Of a DNA stretch of 64,000 bases, positions 34,386-44,232 are shown piece after piece (the stretch's first letter is position 1; the number at the start of each line of letters is the position of its first letter). The notes under the pieces are model-generated. The model saw only the letters and a program-made list of their open reading frames with translations, did no database searches and was not told the DNA's origin. Position numbers and translations under genes: made by a program. Source of the DNA: Gemmatirosa kalamazoonensis (GTDB taxonomy: Bacteria > Gemmatimonadota > Gemmatimonadetes > Gemmatimonadales > Gemmatimonadaceae); the NCBI RefSeq assembly GCF_000522985.1, contig NZ_CP007128.1, positions 3,456,220-3,520,219 of the forward strand, read 5' to 3'.

Positions 34386-34772
34386 TTGTCAGAGCTGGCG
34401 TTCCGCGACGGCATCATGGATCAGATCCGGCTGCGCGAGCCGCGCTTTCACGAGCGCGCGTTCTTGTTCGTGCTGTCGGCGCTGGAGTTCAGCCAGACGC
34501 GGCTCCCCGAGCGTCGGCACATCAGCGGGGCGGAGCTCGCCCGCGCCTGCCGCGACCTCGCGCTCGAGCGCTACGGCGTGGTCGCGCGACTGGTCCTCGA
34601 GCACTGGGGGATCCGGTGCACCGACGACATCGGCGACATCGTGTTCGCGCTCGTCGACCTCGGCCTCCTCATCAGTCAGCCGCACGACACGAAGGACGAC
34701 TTCGCGCGCGTATTCGACTTCGACCAGGCGTTCGAGCGCGACTACCCATGGAACTGCGCGCTCCTCGGGTGA
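34386..34772 (+). CDS. Minf_1886-family protein
   Basis: Protein of 128 aa from a TTG at 34386. The pattern FRDGIMDQIRLREPRFHERAF, FVLSALEFSQT, RHISGAELARACRDLALERY, VLEHWGIRCTDDIGDIVFAL and SQPHDTKDDFARVFDFDQAF follows the Minf_1886 family, first noted in Verrucomicrobia and Planctomycetes. Function is unknown. It is soluble and all-helical by appearance. It is followed 23 nt later by a zinc-ribbon protein gene, which may be co-transcribed. The start choice is uncertain, as no ATG fits. Confidence 0.75.
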   Translation: MSELAFRDGIMDQIRLREPRFHERAFLFVLSALEFSQTRLPERRHISGAELARACRDLALERYGVVARLVLEHWGIRCTDDIGDIVFALVDLGLLISQPHDTKDDFARVFDFDQAFERDYPWNCALLG

Positions 34773-34795
34773 TGCGCGCGACGGAGCTCTGATCG

Positions 34796-34987
34796 ATGCC
34801 CACCGAGCTGCCGCAGTGTCACAAGTGCCAGAACGGAACGCTGCTCCCGCTCAGCGACTACGGCCGCGACGGCGCGCCCATCACGTACAAGGCGTGGGTG
34901 TGCAGCAATCCCGAGTGCGGCTTCAACGTCCGCATCGACAACGGCGAGATCGGCTACGGACGGACGGTGGGCCAGTCGCACAAGTGA
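34796..34987 (+). CDS. small zinc-ribbon protein
   Basis: Protein of 63 aa. Two cysteine pairs, CHKC at the N-terminus and CSNPEC in the second half, form a zinc-ribbon. The rest is short strands (TLLPLSDYGRDGAPITYKAW). No catalytic motif is visible. It may bind nucleic acid or a protein partner. It lies between the Minf_1886 gene and nnr on the same strand. Confidence 0.75.
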   Translation: MPTELPQCHKCQNGTLLPLSDYGRDGAPITYKAWVCSNPECGFNVRIDNGEIGYGRTVGQSHK

Positions 34988-35060
34988 GCGGAGTGATCGT
35001 CGCTCGCACGCTCGTCGTTGCCACGCTCGCGGCGGCCCACGTGGCCGCCGCTTTCGCGTC

Positions 35061-36614
35061 GTGACCTCTCGCATCCCGGTCGTCACCGCGGCGGAGTCCG
35101 CGGCGCGCGATCGCGCGGCGATCGACGCGGGCACGCCGTCGCGCGCGCTCATGCAGCGCGCCGGTGCCGCCGCGGCGGCCGAGATCGCGCGCCGCTACGG
35201 CGACCGCCTGCGCGGCGGCGTCGCCGTGCACGCCGGCCCGGGCAACAACGGCGGCGACGGGTGGGTGGTCGCCGCCGCGCTGCGGCGATGGGGCGCGACG
35301 GTGCGCGCCGCGCTGCACGGCGCCGACGAGCCGAAGACCGACGACGCGCGCTACGAGCGTGCGCGCGCGCTGGCCGACGGCACGCTGGACGCGCCGACCG
35401 GATCGGAGGCGGTCGTGGTCGACGGAGTGCTCGGCACCGGCGCGCGCGGTGCGCCGGCACCGTTCGCCGCCGCGGCCGTGGAGCGCATGCACGTGGCGCG
35501 CGCGTCCGGCGCCGTGGTCGTCGCGCTCGACGTGCCCACGGGGCTCGACGCGACCACGGGCGAGAACTTCGACCCGCACACGGTGCGCGCGGATCTCACG
35601 CTGACGTTCGGCACGCTGAAGCGCGGCCTGCTCGTCGCGCGCGGCCACGCGGGCACCATCGCGGTGGTCGACATCGGCCTCGGCGAGGCGCCTAACGACG
35701 TTGGGCCGGTGCTGTCGGGCGCGGCCGACGTCGCGCGGCTCGCGCCGGCGCTCGACGCCGCGGCCCACAAGGGCACGCGCGGCAAGATCGCGATCGTGGG
35801 CGGCGCGGCGGGCATGGCCGGCGCGACGCTGCTCTCGGCCGAGGCGGCGCTCCGCAGCGGAGCGGGCATGGCGCGCGTCGTCGTCGCGCCGGAGAGCGTG
35901 CCGGTCGCGCAGACCGCGCTGCGCGAGGCGCTCGCGTCGCCGTGGCCGACCGACGACGCGGCGCTCGCCCACACCGTCACGGAGTGGGCCGACGTCGTCG
36001 TGCTCGGCCCCGGTCTCGGACGCGACGACGCGGCCCGCGCACTGGCCGAGCGCGTGCTCGCCGCGTGGCGCGGGCCCGTCGTGCTCGACGCCGACGCGGT
36101 GACGATGTTCGCCGGCGACACGGCGCGACTGGGCACGCTGCTGCGCGGCCGGCCCGCGCTGCTCACACCGCACCCGCTCGAGCTGTCGCGCCTCGCCGGC
36201 CTGTCGCTCGACGAGATCCTCGCGCGGCGCTTCGACGTGGGACGCGAGCTGGCCGCGACGCTCGGCGCGAGCGTGCTCCTGAAAGGCGTGCCGACCGTGA
36301 TCAGCGACGAGCACGCGACGCTCGTGTCGGCGACGGGCACCCCGGCACTCGCGACGGCGGGGAGCGGCGACGTGCTCACCGGGATCGCCGCCGCGCTGCT
36401 CGTGCACGCGAACGCCGACGCGCGCGCGACGGAGCGCGGCGCGGCCGCGGCCTGGATCCACGGCCGCGCGGGCGAGATCGCGACGGCGCGCCGCGGCGGC
36501 GTGCGCGGCACCACGCTGCGCGACGTGCTCGGCGCGCTGTCGGATGCGTGGCGCGGCGACGCGGCGCGGGCGCCGTATCCGGTGCTCGCCGAGCTGCCCG
36601 CGGTTCCGGGCTGA
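35061..36614 (+). CDS. nnr: bifunctional NAD(P)H-hydrate epimerase / dehydratase
   Basis: Protein of 517 aa from GTG 35061. The N-terminal YjeF_N epimerase domain (residues 1-215) has ALMQRAGAAAAAEI, GPGNNGGDGWVVA and ALDVPTGLDATTGE. The C-terminal carbohydrate-kinase-like dehydratase domain has KGTRGKIAIVGGAAGMAGA, LGPGLGRDDAAR, LLTPHPLELSRL and TAGSGDVLTGIAAALL. It repairs damaged NADHX and NADPHX, epimerising R to S and dehydrating the S form with ADP or ATP. The stop overlaps the thiL start (TGATG). Confidence 0.96.
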   Translation: MTSRIPVVTAAESAARDRAAIDAGTPSRALMQRAGAAAAAEIARRYGDRLRGGVAVHAGPGNNGGDGWVVAAALRRWGATVRAALHGADEPKTDDARYERARALADGTLDAPTGSEAVVVDGVLGTGARGAPAPFAAAAVERMHVARASGAVVVALDVPTGLDATTGENFDPHTVRADLTLTFGTLKRGLLVARGHAGTIAVVDIGLGEAPNDVGPVLSGAADVARLAPALDAAAHKGTRGKIAIVGGAAGMAGATLLSAEAALRSGAGMARVVVAPESVPVAQTALREALASPWPTDDAALAHTVTEWADVVVLGPGLGRDDAARALAERVLAAWRGPVVLDADAVTMFAGDTARLGTLLRGRPALLTPHPLELSRLAGLSLDEILARRFDVGRELAATLGASVLLKGVPTVISDEHATLVSATGTPALATAGSGDVLTGIAAALLVHANADARATERGAAAAWIHGRAGEIATARRGGVRGTTLRDVLGALSDAWRGDAARAPYPVLAELPAVPG

Positions 36615-37567
36615 TGGAGCACGCGCTCGGCCCCGGCGCCGAGTTCGACGCGGTGCGCGCGTTCGTCGACCGATGGGGCGCGCTCGCCGAGGGCATCGGC
36701 GACGACGCCGCGGTCCTCGACGTCCCGCGCGGCGAGCGGCTCGTCGTGAGCACCGACGTATCGGTGGAGAACGTGCACTTCCGGCGCGGGTGGCTGACGG
36801 CGCGAGAGATCGGCGCGCGCGCGACGACCGGCGCGCTGAGCGACCTCGCGGCGATGGGCGCGGCGCCGTTAGGCATCGTCGTCGCGCTCGTCGTGCCGCA
36901 TGCGTGGCGCGCGGAGCTCGAGGCGCTTGCCGAAGGGATCGGCGACGCGGTGCGCCTGGCCGGCACGCGCATCGTCGGCGGCGACCTCTCGGGTGGCGAC
37001 ACGCTGTCCATCACGGTCACCGTGCTCGGCGCGGCCCCGCAGCCCGTCGCACGCTCCGGTGCACGCGCGGGGGATGAGCTGTTCGTCACCGGGCTCCTGG
37101 GCGGTCCGCTGCGCGCGCTGCGCGCCCTGGAGCGCGGCGAGACGCCGGATGCGCTCGACCGCACGCGCTTCGCCCGGCCGGTGGCGCGACTGCGCGAGGG
37201 ACGATGGCTGGCCGGGCGTGGCGTCACGGCCATGATCGACGTGTCCGACGGGCTCGCGGCCGACCTGCGGCACGTCGCCGCGGCGAGCGGCGTGCGGCTC
37301 CGCGTCGACGCGCGTCGCGTGCCTCGCGTCGCGGGCGTGAGCGTGCGCGATGCGCTCGCGAGCGGTGAGGAGTACGAGCTCGCGTGCTGCGCGCCGCCGG
37401 GCGCCGTCGACGCGGCGGCGTTCGAGCGCGAGCTCGGCACGCCGCTCACGCGCGTCGGCACCGTCGAGGCGGCGGGCGCGTCGAGTGGCGACGTCGTGCT
37501 CGACGACGACGCGAGTGAGGGCGTGCGCGTTGACCTGCCGCAGGGGCACGACCACTTTTCGATCTGA
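36614..37567 (+). CDS. thiL: thiamine-monophosphate kinase
   Basis: Protein of 317 aa. AIR-synthase-like fold with GIGDDAAVLDVPRGERLVV, STDVSVENVHFRRGWLT, TGALSDLAAMGAAPLG and IVGGDLSGGDTLSITVT; the second half has IDVSDGLAADLRHVAAASGV and GEEYELACCAPPG. It phosphorylates thiamine phosphate to the diphosphate cofactor. Both ends overlap neighbours (nnr and plsC) as TGATG, so the three genes are translationally coupled. No other thiamine genes are present. Confidence 0.95.
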   Translation: MEHALGPGAEFDAVRAFVDRWGALAEGIGDDAAVLDVPRGERLVVSTDVSVENVHFRRGWLTAREIGARATTGALSDLAAMGAAPLGIVVALVVPHAWRAELEALAEGIGDAVRLAGTRIVGGDLSGGDTLSITVTVLGAAPQPVARSGARAGDELFVTGLLGGPLRALRALERGETPDALDRTRFARPVARLREGRWLAGRGVTAMIDVSDGLAADLRHVAAASGVRLRVDARRVPRVAGVSVRDALASGEEYELACCAPPGAVDAAAFERELGTPLTRVGTVEAAGASSGDVVLDDDASEGVRVDLPQGHDHFSI

Positions 37568-38340
37568 TGCGCACCCTGATCGCCGGCCTCACGTTCATCT
37601 TCCTCACGTTCGTGTGCGGCACGCTCGTGATCATCGCGAAGCTGCTCGGCGTGCGCGAGGGACCGGGGAGCGTGTTCGACAGGGCGCCGCGCTGGTGGGC
37701 CGCGGGGATCCTGAAGGCGTCGGGCGTGCGCGTGGTGCTGCACGGCGGCGAGCAGCTCGTCCCCGGCGAGCCGCACATCTTCGTGTCCAACCACGTGAGC
37801 TGGTACGACGTGCTCGCGCTGGTGCTCGTGCTGCCGCAGTACTCGTTCGTCGCGAAGGCGGAGCTGTTCAAGGTGCCGCTGTTCGGCAGCGCGGCGCGCG
37901 CCGTGGGCACGATCCCCATCGAGCGCGAGAATCGGAAGGCCGCGTTCCAGAGCTACGAGGAGGCCGCCGTGCGGATCCGCGCGGGGCGCAACGTCGTCGT
38001 GTACCCCGAGGGGACGCGCGGCACGTCGTACGCGCTGCGGCCGTTCAAGAAGGGGCCGTTCGTGCTCGCGATCGCGGCCGGCGTGCCGATCATCCCGACC
38101 ATCATTCACGGCACGATCGAGGCGAACCCGCGCGGCACGCTGCGCGTGACGCCCGGTGTCGTCGACGTGCACCTGCTCGAACCCGTCTCCACGGCGGGAC
38201 TCTCGTACGACGAGCGCGACGCGTTGAGTCGCGCCGTCTACGAGCGCATGGCCGAAGGCTTCCGACGCATCTACGGTCTCGAGAGCCCGCCCTATCCGAC
38301 CACCACCACCGCCGCGGCCCCCGCGGCGGCCGCCGACTGA
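37567..38340 (+). CDS. plsC: 1-acyl-sn-glycerol-3-phosphate acyltransferase
   Basis: Protein of 257 aa. An N-terminal hydrophobic helix (LIAGLTFIFLTFVCGTLVII) anchors it in the inner membrane. The PlsC motifs are complete: HX4D in VSNHVSWYDVLAL, FRGG-equivalent TIPIERENRKAA, and the EGTRG motif in VVYPEGTRGTSY, then IIPTIIHG. It adds the second acyl chain in phosphatidic-acid synthesis. The C-terminus is a short Thr/Ala tail. Coupled to thiL upstream; eno follows after 18 nt. Confidence 0.95.
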   Translation: MRTLIAGLTFIFLTFVCGTLVIIAKLLGVREGPGSVFDRAPRWWAAGILKASGVRVVLHGGEQLVPGEPHIFVSNHVSWYDVLALVLVLPQYSFVAKAELFKVPLFGSAARAVGTIPIERENRKAAFQSYEEAAVRIRAGRNVVVYPEGTRGTSYALRPFKKGPFVLAIAAGVPIIPTIIHGTIEANPRGTLRVTPGVVDVHLLEPVSTAGLSYDERDALSRAVYERMAEGFRRIYGLESPPYPTTTTAAAPAAAAD

Positions 38341-39639
<1,299 letters not shown>

Positions 39640-39657
39640 TCTGCGTGTGGTGACGCC

Positions 39658-39966
39658 GTGATCCGGAAGCTTCTCATCGGCGCCATCGTGCTCGGCGTGG
39701 TGGTGTACGCGCTCCAGGGGGGCGAGTACGGCACCACCGACCTGCTGCGGCAGCGTGCGCGCAAGAAGTCGTTGCTCGCCGGCATCGACTCCCTGCAGCG
39801 GCAGGTCGACTCGCTCGGCGCGCTGCAGAAGCGACTCGAGACCGATCCCGCGCTGCAGGAGCGCATCGCGCGCGAGGAGTTCGGGATGGTGCGCGGAGAG
39901 AAGGAGCTGCTGTACCGTTTCGCGGACCCGCGGCCCGACGCCGACTCCACGAAGCGCGGGCCTTGA
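39658..39966 (+). CDS. ftsB: FtsB/DivIC-like septum-formation protein
   Basis: Protein of 102 aa from GTG 39658. One N-terminal transmembrane helix (LLIGAIVLGVVVYAL) is followed by a coiled coil (KKSLLAGIDSLQRQVDSLGA, LQKRLETDPALQERIAREEF) and the family ending GMVRGEKELLYRF. FtsB/DivIC joins FtsL and FtsQ in the divisome. The position right after eno supports the call. Its stop codon lies inside the -35 hexamer of the tRNA-fMet promoter. Confidence 0.9.
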   Translation: MIRKLLIGAIVLGVVVYALQGGEYGTTDLLRQRARKKSLLAGIDSLQRQVDSLGALQKRLETDPALQERIAREEFGMVRGEKELLYRFADPRPDADSTKRGP

Positions 39967-39990
39967 CGATCGAAACGGCCCGGATATACT
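39963..39990 (+). promoter_or_regulatory. tRNA-fMet promoter
   Basis: TTGACG (39963-39968) and TATACT (39985-39990) are separated by 16 nt and lie 12 nt before the tRNA 5' end. The -35 box includes the stop codon of the ftsB-like gene. This is the clearest sigma-70-type promoter in the window. Confidence 0.8.
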
Positions 39991-40002
39991 TGGGATCAAC
40001 GA

Positions 40003-40076
<74 letters not shown>

Positions 40077-40081
40077 TACGG

Positions 40082-40106
40082 ACGGCCGGCTCCCGGAGCC
40101 GGCCGT
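40082..40106 (+). terminator. terminator after tRNA-fMet
   Basis: ACGGCCGGCTCC and GGAGCCGGCCGT are perfect reverse complements with one base between them, so about 10 bp can pair around a small loop. TCCGTTT follows. It lies 5 nt after the tRNA. Confidence 0.7.
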
Positions 40107-40161
40107 TCCGTTTCCCGGTCAGTCCGGTTAAGTTCATGAGCCGGCCGATGATACGGCCCGT

Positions 40162-40235
40162 GGCAGGGTAGCTCAGCCGGTTAGAGCACGGCACTCATAA
40201 TGCCGGGGTCGCGGGTTCGAGTCCCGCCCCTGCTA
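40162..40235 (+). tRNA. tRNA-Met(CAT), elongator type
   Basis: Acceptor GGCAGGG/CCCTGCT, D arm GTAGCTCAGCCGGTTAGAGC, anticodon loop CTCATAA, T loop TTCGAGT. The ACTCATAATG loop context is that of elongator Met; a CAT-anticodon tRNA-Ile2 (lysidine-modified) cannot be fully ruled out. CCA is not encoded. Confidence 0.9.
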
Positions 40236-40248
40236 CTTCGAAGTGATG

Positions 40249-40285
40249 ACGACGCCCGCCGGGTCCCCGACTCCGCGGGCGTCGT
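40249..40285 (+). terminator. possible terminator after tRNA-Met
   Basis: ACGACGCCCGC pairs with GCGGGCGTCGT (11 bp, 15-nt loop), followed by TCGTTGCG. The rest of the gap up to 40487 shows no gene or clear site. Confidence 0.55.
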
Positions 40286-40487
40286 TCGTTGCGCGCCGTC
40301 GGGGAGCCGAACGATGCCGCTGAGCATCACGTGGGCGCGCCGAGGTCGACACGGCGACGACGGGGCACGTGCCGGAGACGGCCGAGCTGATGGGCACGTA
40401 CGCACGCGAACCCCGGCGTCGCTGACCCGATCGCGGCGCGCCGCGTGCAGCGGATCGTCGAGCGGACCGACGTGCCTGGAGGCCACG

Positions 40488-41216
40488 ATGGCTGCACGAT
40501 TCCGCGACCGCGTCGACGCAGGGCGGCGACTCGCCGTCGAGCTGCGCTCCTACCGGAACGATCCCGACGTGCGCGTGCTCGCGCTGCCGCGCGGCGGCGT
40601 GCCGGTGGCGTACGAGGTGGCGCGCGAGCTCCACGCGCCGCTCGACGTGTTCATCGTGCGCAAGCTCGGCCTGCCGCAGTTCCCGGAGCTCGCGATGGGC
40701 GCGATCGCGAGCGGCGGCGTGATGGTGCTGGACGACGATCTCGTTAGGCGGGCCGGCGTCACCGACGCGCAGCTGCGAGCCGTGGCCGACGTGGAGCGGC
40801 GCGAGCTCGCGCGCCGGGAGGAGCGTTACCGCGGCGGTCGCGGCGCGCCCGACGTCGCGGGCCGCACGGTGATCCTCGTCGACGACGGGCTCGCGACGGG
40901 ATCGACCATGCGTGCCGCGATATCGGCCGTGCGTCAGGAGGGGGCGAAGCGCGTGGTCGTCGCCGTGCCGATCGCGCCGCCGGAGACGTGCGAGACGCTG
41001 CGCATGGAGGCCGACGACACGGTGTGCGCGCTGACACCCGAGCCGTTCGTCGCCGTCGGCCGCTGGTACGAGGACTTCACGCAGACGAGCGACGAGGAGG
41101 TGCAGGAGCTGCTCGCCGACGCGCGTGCGTTCACGTCCGCGCCAAGGTCGCGCATGCCGTTGCCGCTGCCGATGGATCCGCTCGACGCAGCCGCCGAGTG
41201 GAAGACTCCCCCGTGA
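40488..41216 (+). CDS. phosphoribosyltransferase-family protein
   Basis: Protein of 242 aa. The ATG at 40488 has GGAGG 5 nt upstream. The PRTase fold shows LALPRGGVPVAYEVARELHA, the KLGLPQFPELAMGAIASGG loop and the PRPP-binding signature VILVDDGLATGSTMRAAI. The family (Rv0571c-like) is often found alone or fused to dienelactone hydrolases; the natural substrate is not known. The C-terminus is Pro-rich. It precedes a small Cys-rich protein gene by 13 nt on the same strand. Confidence 0.88.
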   Translation: MAARFRDRVDAGRRLAVELRSYRNDPDVRVLALPRGGVPVAYEVARELHAPLDVFIVRKLGLPQFPELAMGAIASGGVMVLDDDLVRRAGVTDAQLRAVADVERRELARREERYRGGRGAPDVAGRTVILVDDGLATGSTMRAAISAVRQEGAKRVVVAVPIAPPETCETLRMEADDTVCALTPEPFVAVGRWYEDFTQTSDEEVQELLADARAFTSAPRSRMPLPLPMDPLDAAAEWKTPP

Positions 41217-41229
41217 GCCGGAGGCGGTC

Positions 41230-41463
41230 ATGGCGAAGTGCGAGGTCTGCGGGAACGACTACTACCTGTCGTTCGAGGTGATCACGGCGGGACAGCGCCA
41301 CGTGTTCGACAGCTTCGAGTGCGCGATCCACAAGCTCGCGCCGGTGTGCGACCACTGCGGCTGCAAGATCGTCGGCCACGGCATCGAGGCGAACGGCACG
41401 TTCTACTGCTGCGCGAACTGCGCCCGGCAGGCCGGCGCGAAAGGCGTGGCGGACCACGCCTGA
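41230..41463 (+). CDS. small Cys-rich metal-binding protein
   Basis: Protein of 77 aa with ten cysteines and several His: CEVC near the start, a lone Cys in FDSFECAIH, CDHCGC in the middle, and FYCCANC near the end. The stretch GCKIVGHGIEANGTFYCCAN resembles the metal-binding part of bacterial metallothioneins (SmtA-like), while the front resembles a zinc ribbon. It probably stores or binds zinc or another thiophilic metal. Function by analogy only. Confidence 0.7.
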   Translation: MAKCEVCGNDYYLSFEVITAGQRHVFDSFECAIHKLAPVCDHCGCKIVGHGIEANGTFYCCANCARQAGAKGVADHA

Positions 41464-41470
41464 CGCACGC

Positions 41471-42238
41471 TCAGACGCCCGACGGCGTGCGCCGGTGCGC
41501 GACCGCGGCGGCGCCGAGCGGCACGACCATGAGGAGCGCAGCGAGCGCCACGAGCGCGTGCGGCGCACCGCGCGGAGCCGCGACGATCAGGTCGGGCGCC
41601 GCGGCCGCGGCGGGGACCATCGTGGCGTTAGGCATCGGGGCGGGCGCGGCCGCCCGCGCGGCCTCCGTGGGCCCCATGCGCGCCACGTAGGCGCCGTACG
41701 CCTCGGGGAACACGGCGACGTGGAAGTGCGATGGGTGGTACTCGCGCGTGACGTCGAGCACGCCGGCCTTCTCCAGCGAGAGCAGCGTACGCTCGAGCCA
41801 CGCGCGCGTCGCGGCCTTCGCCGGTACGCGCAGGTCCACCGCCATGCCGGCTGGGTGCACGGAGAGGTCGCTGGCGTTGCTCGGCTGCTCGTCGAGCGGC
41901 CGCACGAGGCTCGTCACCACCATGCGCTCGCCAGTCGCCTCGTGGTACTGCGCGGCGAGGCGGTCGACGAAGAGGTGCACCTCGGGCCGGGCGTACGGGA
42001 ACGACACGCCGCTCAGCGCGAGATCGGCGCTCGGCGCAACCGGCTCCAGCCGCCCCTCGGCGACGAACTCGCGCACCTGCGACGGCGAGCCGAGGAACGT
42101 GTAGTCGAGCGCCACGGCGGCGGCGTGCTGTCGCACCATCGATGCGTGCGACCCGCTGAGGCCGGCCGCCGCGGCGGAACGCGACAGACTCGCGAGCGCG
42201 ACGGTGAGCGCGACGCCGCGCCAGATGGACGACTTCAT
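41471..42238 (-). CDS. M15-like peptidase-fold protein, secreted and C-terminally anchored
   Basis: Protein of 255 aa. A signal peptide (GVALTVALASLSRSAAAAG) begins at the start at 42238. The core holds SLVRPLDEQPSNASDLSVHP followed by AGMAVDLRVP, and later HPSHFHVAVFPEAYG: the S-x-H-x6-D and H-x-H zinc pattern of M15/DUF882-type peptidoglycan peptidases. The last 40 residues include a hydrophobic helix (ALVALAALLMVVPLGAAAVA) and a basic tail. It likely trims peptidoglycan peptides in the periplasm; DUF5715 is an alternative name for similar proteins. Confidence 0.75.
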   Translation of the reverse strand: MKSSIWRGVALTVALASLSRSAAAAGLSGSHASMVRQHAAAVALDYTFLGSPSQVREFVAEGRLEPVAPSADLALSGVSFPYARPEVHLFVDRLAAQYHEATGERMVVTSLVRPLDEQPSNASDLSVHPAGMAVDLRVPAKAATRAWLERTLLSLEKAGVLDVTREYHPSHFHVAVFPEAYGAYVARMGPTEAARAAAPAPMPNATMVPAAAAAPDLIVAAPRGAPHALVALAALLMVVPLGAAAVAHRRTPSGV

Positions 42239-42336
42239 GACTGCTCCTCCGGGCCGGCGACACAGAGCGGCATCGCGCGGACGGACGCACGCGCGACGTG
42301 GGCCGCGGACACCGGAGGGGAATGTGACCGGCGTCA

Positions 42337-42366
42337 CGCGGACATGTGTACTACCACACGTCCGCG
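42337..42366 (-). terminator. hairpin after the deacetylase gene
   Basis: CGCGGAC-A-TGTG (42337-42348) pairs with CACA-C-GTCCGCG (42355-42366) with one mismatch and a 6-nt loop. It lies 21 nt after the stop at 42388 on the minus strand. Confidence 0.6.
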
Positions 42367-42387
42367 CTCGCGTTCCATCGGCGACCG

Positions 42388-43281
42388 CTAGTCGGGCAGT
42401 CGCGCGAGCAGGTCGGGCAGGGACGCGAGATCCGGTGGCGGCCCGATGCGCTCGATCGGCTTCCCGGGTCGGAAGTCGCGGTTCACGGCGTTGCCGACGA
42501 GCACGAGCGTGCGCCCACCGGCGCACGCGTCGAACGTTGCCTGAAACGCCGGCGCCCGGTGCGGCTTGCGATCGAACGGCGCGACCCAGTACGCGCTCGG
42601 CACGCCCAGCTGCGCCTCGAGCTCGCGCTCGCACTCGGCGAACTGGTCGCAGAGCAGCGGCAGCGCGGTGGGCTCGAGCACCGGGTAGTGCGCCGCCGTG
42701 TGGTTCGCGATGGTCCAGCCGCTCGACGCGAGCGCGCGCACACCGTCCCAGTCGTCGAAGATGCGGAACGCGTCGGCCCGATCGGCGTCGGACGTGAAGC
42801 GGCGATACACCGTGTCGACGTCGGCGACCAACTCGGGGGAGAACAGGTCGAGCGTCGCGTGGCGCACGGGCTCCGCGGCGTCGTGTCCGCGGGCGCGCAG
42901 CCGGCTCCGCACGAAGCGCATGCCGTCCCGGTAGCTGAGGTACGACAGCTTCGCGCGCCAGAACATCTCGGTGCGGCTCGTGAAGCGGCTGTTGACCGAC
43001 AGCGCGCCGGACACGCCGTGCCGAGCGAGGATCGGTGCCGCGTAGCGGCGCACGCCGACGTAGCCGTCGTCGAACCAGAAGCTGACGTACGCGCGGTCGA
43101 GCGCGCCCGCGCGCCACCGTTCGTGGCCTTCGGCCACGCTCGCGAGCGTCGCGACGCGCGCGAGCGACGCGACGCACTTCGCGAACGCATCGGGCGGGCA
43201 CGTGAGCGGGAGGCCGCTGAGATACGGGTTCTCCTCCCACGACACCTCGTGAAACCCGAGCACGTACCACCCCGGCTTCAC
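42388..43281 (-). CDS. polysaccharide deacetylase (NodB-like)
   Basis: Protein of 297 aa from a GTG at 43281 that overlaps the formyltransferase stop (GTGA). The catalytic motifs are YVSFWFDDGYVGVRRYAAPI (metal Asp-Asp), and GWTIANHTAAHYPVLE (HxxxH). The region before (YVLGFHEVSWEENPYLSGLP) matches the family start. No signal peptide. Such enzymes remove N-acyl groups from sugars; the direct coupling to a formyltransferase recalls the ArnA/ArnD formylation-deformylation pair, so the substrate may be a nucleotide- or lipid-linked amino sugar. Confidence 0.85.
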   Translation of the reverse strand: MKPGWYVLGFHEVSWEENPYLSGLPLTCPPDAFAKCVASLARVATLASVAEGHERWRAGALDRAYVSFWFDDGYVGVRRYAAPILARHGVSGALSVNSRFTSRTEMFWRAKLSYLSYRDGMRFVRSRLRARGHDAAEPVRHATLDLFSPELVADVDTVYRRFTSDADRADAFRIFDDWDGVRALASSGWTIANHTAAHYPVLEPTALPLLCDQFAECERELEAQLGVPSAYWVAPFDRKPHRAPAFQATFDACAGGRTLVLVGNAVNRDFRPGKPIERIGPPPDLASLPDLLARLPD

Positions 43282-44153
43282 CAGGCGCGCCTCCGTCGCA
43301 GCGCCGCGCCGAGCCAGCCGCGCCCGAAGTCGCCGTGCACCGCACCGCGCACGTGCGCGTCGCACTCGCGGGCGAGATAGGTCACACCGTCGAGCGGCTG
43401 GTCGAACGCGAGGATGCTTCCCGTGTCGCGGATCTCGCGCACGCACTCGATCATGAGCTCCGTGCCGAGGGCGACGACGCGCTCCATCACCGTCTGCACC
43501 GAGTCGCTCGGCGTGAGACACGGCGTGGAGCGGCGCAGGATCGGCCCCGCATCGACGCCCGTCGTCGTCACGTGCACGGTGGACGCCACGCGCCGCAGGT
43601 CGCGGTGGTACAGCGCCTGGTAGGTCGTCTGGTTTCCCTTGTAGTCGGGCGAGTAGCCGGCGTGCTGATTGATCGGCAGGCCGCGCACCGACTCCAGCAC
43701 GTCACGACCGTACAAGCCGCCGCCGAGCGTGAGCAGGAAGCACGGCCGCAGCGCGCGCAGCTCGCGCACGAACGTGTCGCCGTTCGCCTCGCTCGCCGGC
43801 AGCAGCCGCGGTGGAACGACGGCATGCGGCCGCAGGACCTCGATCTCCTCGAGGAAGATGGAGGCGGGCGGCTCGGGCGCGACCGGCGGCCGGCGTCCGA
43901 GCGCGCGTCGCACCGCACGCCTGGCACGGCGCAGCAGCGGTTCCGGCGCGGGCGGCGCGGCGGGAGGTGCCGGCGGCGGCGCGCTCGGGGGACGCGTGAG
44001 CTGATACCAGGCGACGACGTCCGTGCCGAACGCCTGCTGCATGCGCAGCGCGAAGCGCACGTGTCGCGGCTCCGCCCCCGTGACGACGACGATCGTGGGC
44101 TCGGTGTGGGCCGGCACCTCGAGGCGTCGTGGTGCGAGGTCGAAGGGAATCAT
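43278..44153 (-). CDS. formyltransferase-family protein
   Basis: Protein of 291 aa, start at 44153. An N-terminal segment IVVVTGAEPRHVRFALRM leads to a Pro/Ala-rich linker (about residues 65-85) and a basic stretch. The formyl-transfer domain is recognised from LLTLGGGLYGRDVLE, GLPINQHAGYSPDYKGNQTT and YHRDLRRVASTVHVTTTGVD, with the Asn, His and Asp of the active site. The length and lack of a Rossmann C-terminus separate it from Fmt. With the next gene it may modify an envelope amino sugar. GTGA overlap joins the two. Confidence 0.82.
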   Translation of the reverse strand: MIPFDLAPRRLEVPAHTEPTIVVVTGAEPRHVRFALRMQQAFGTDVVAWYQLTRPPSAPPPAPPAAPPAPEPLLRRARRAVRRALGRRPPVAPEPPASIFLEEIEVLRPHAVVPPRLLPASEANGDTFVRELRALRPCFLLTLGGGLYGRDVLESVRGLPINQHAGYSPDYKGNQTTYQALYHRDLRRVASTVHVTTTGVDAGPILRRSTPCLTPSDSVQTVMERVVALGTELMIECVREIRDTGSILAFDQPLDGVTYLARECDAHVRGAVHGDFGRGWLGAALRRRRAW

Positions 44154-44232
44154 GACGGCGCGGTCGGTGCGGTCGGGGCGGGGCGCAGCCCAACATGACC
44201 GGGCCGCGCACCGGGCGCAATCGCCTGCGCGG

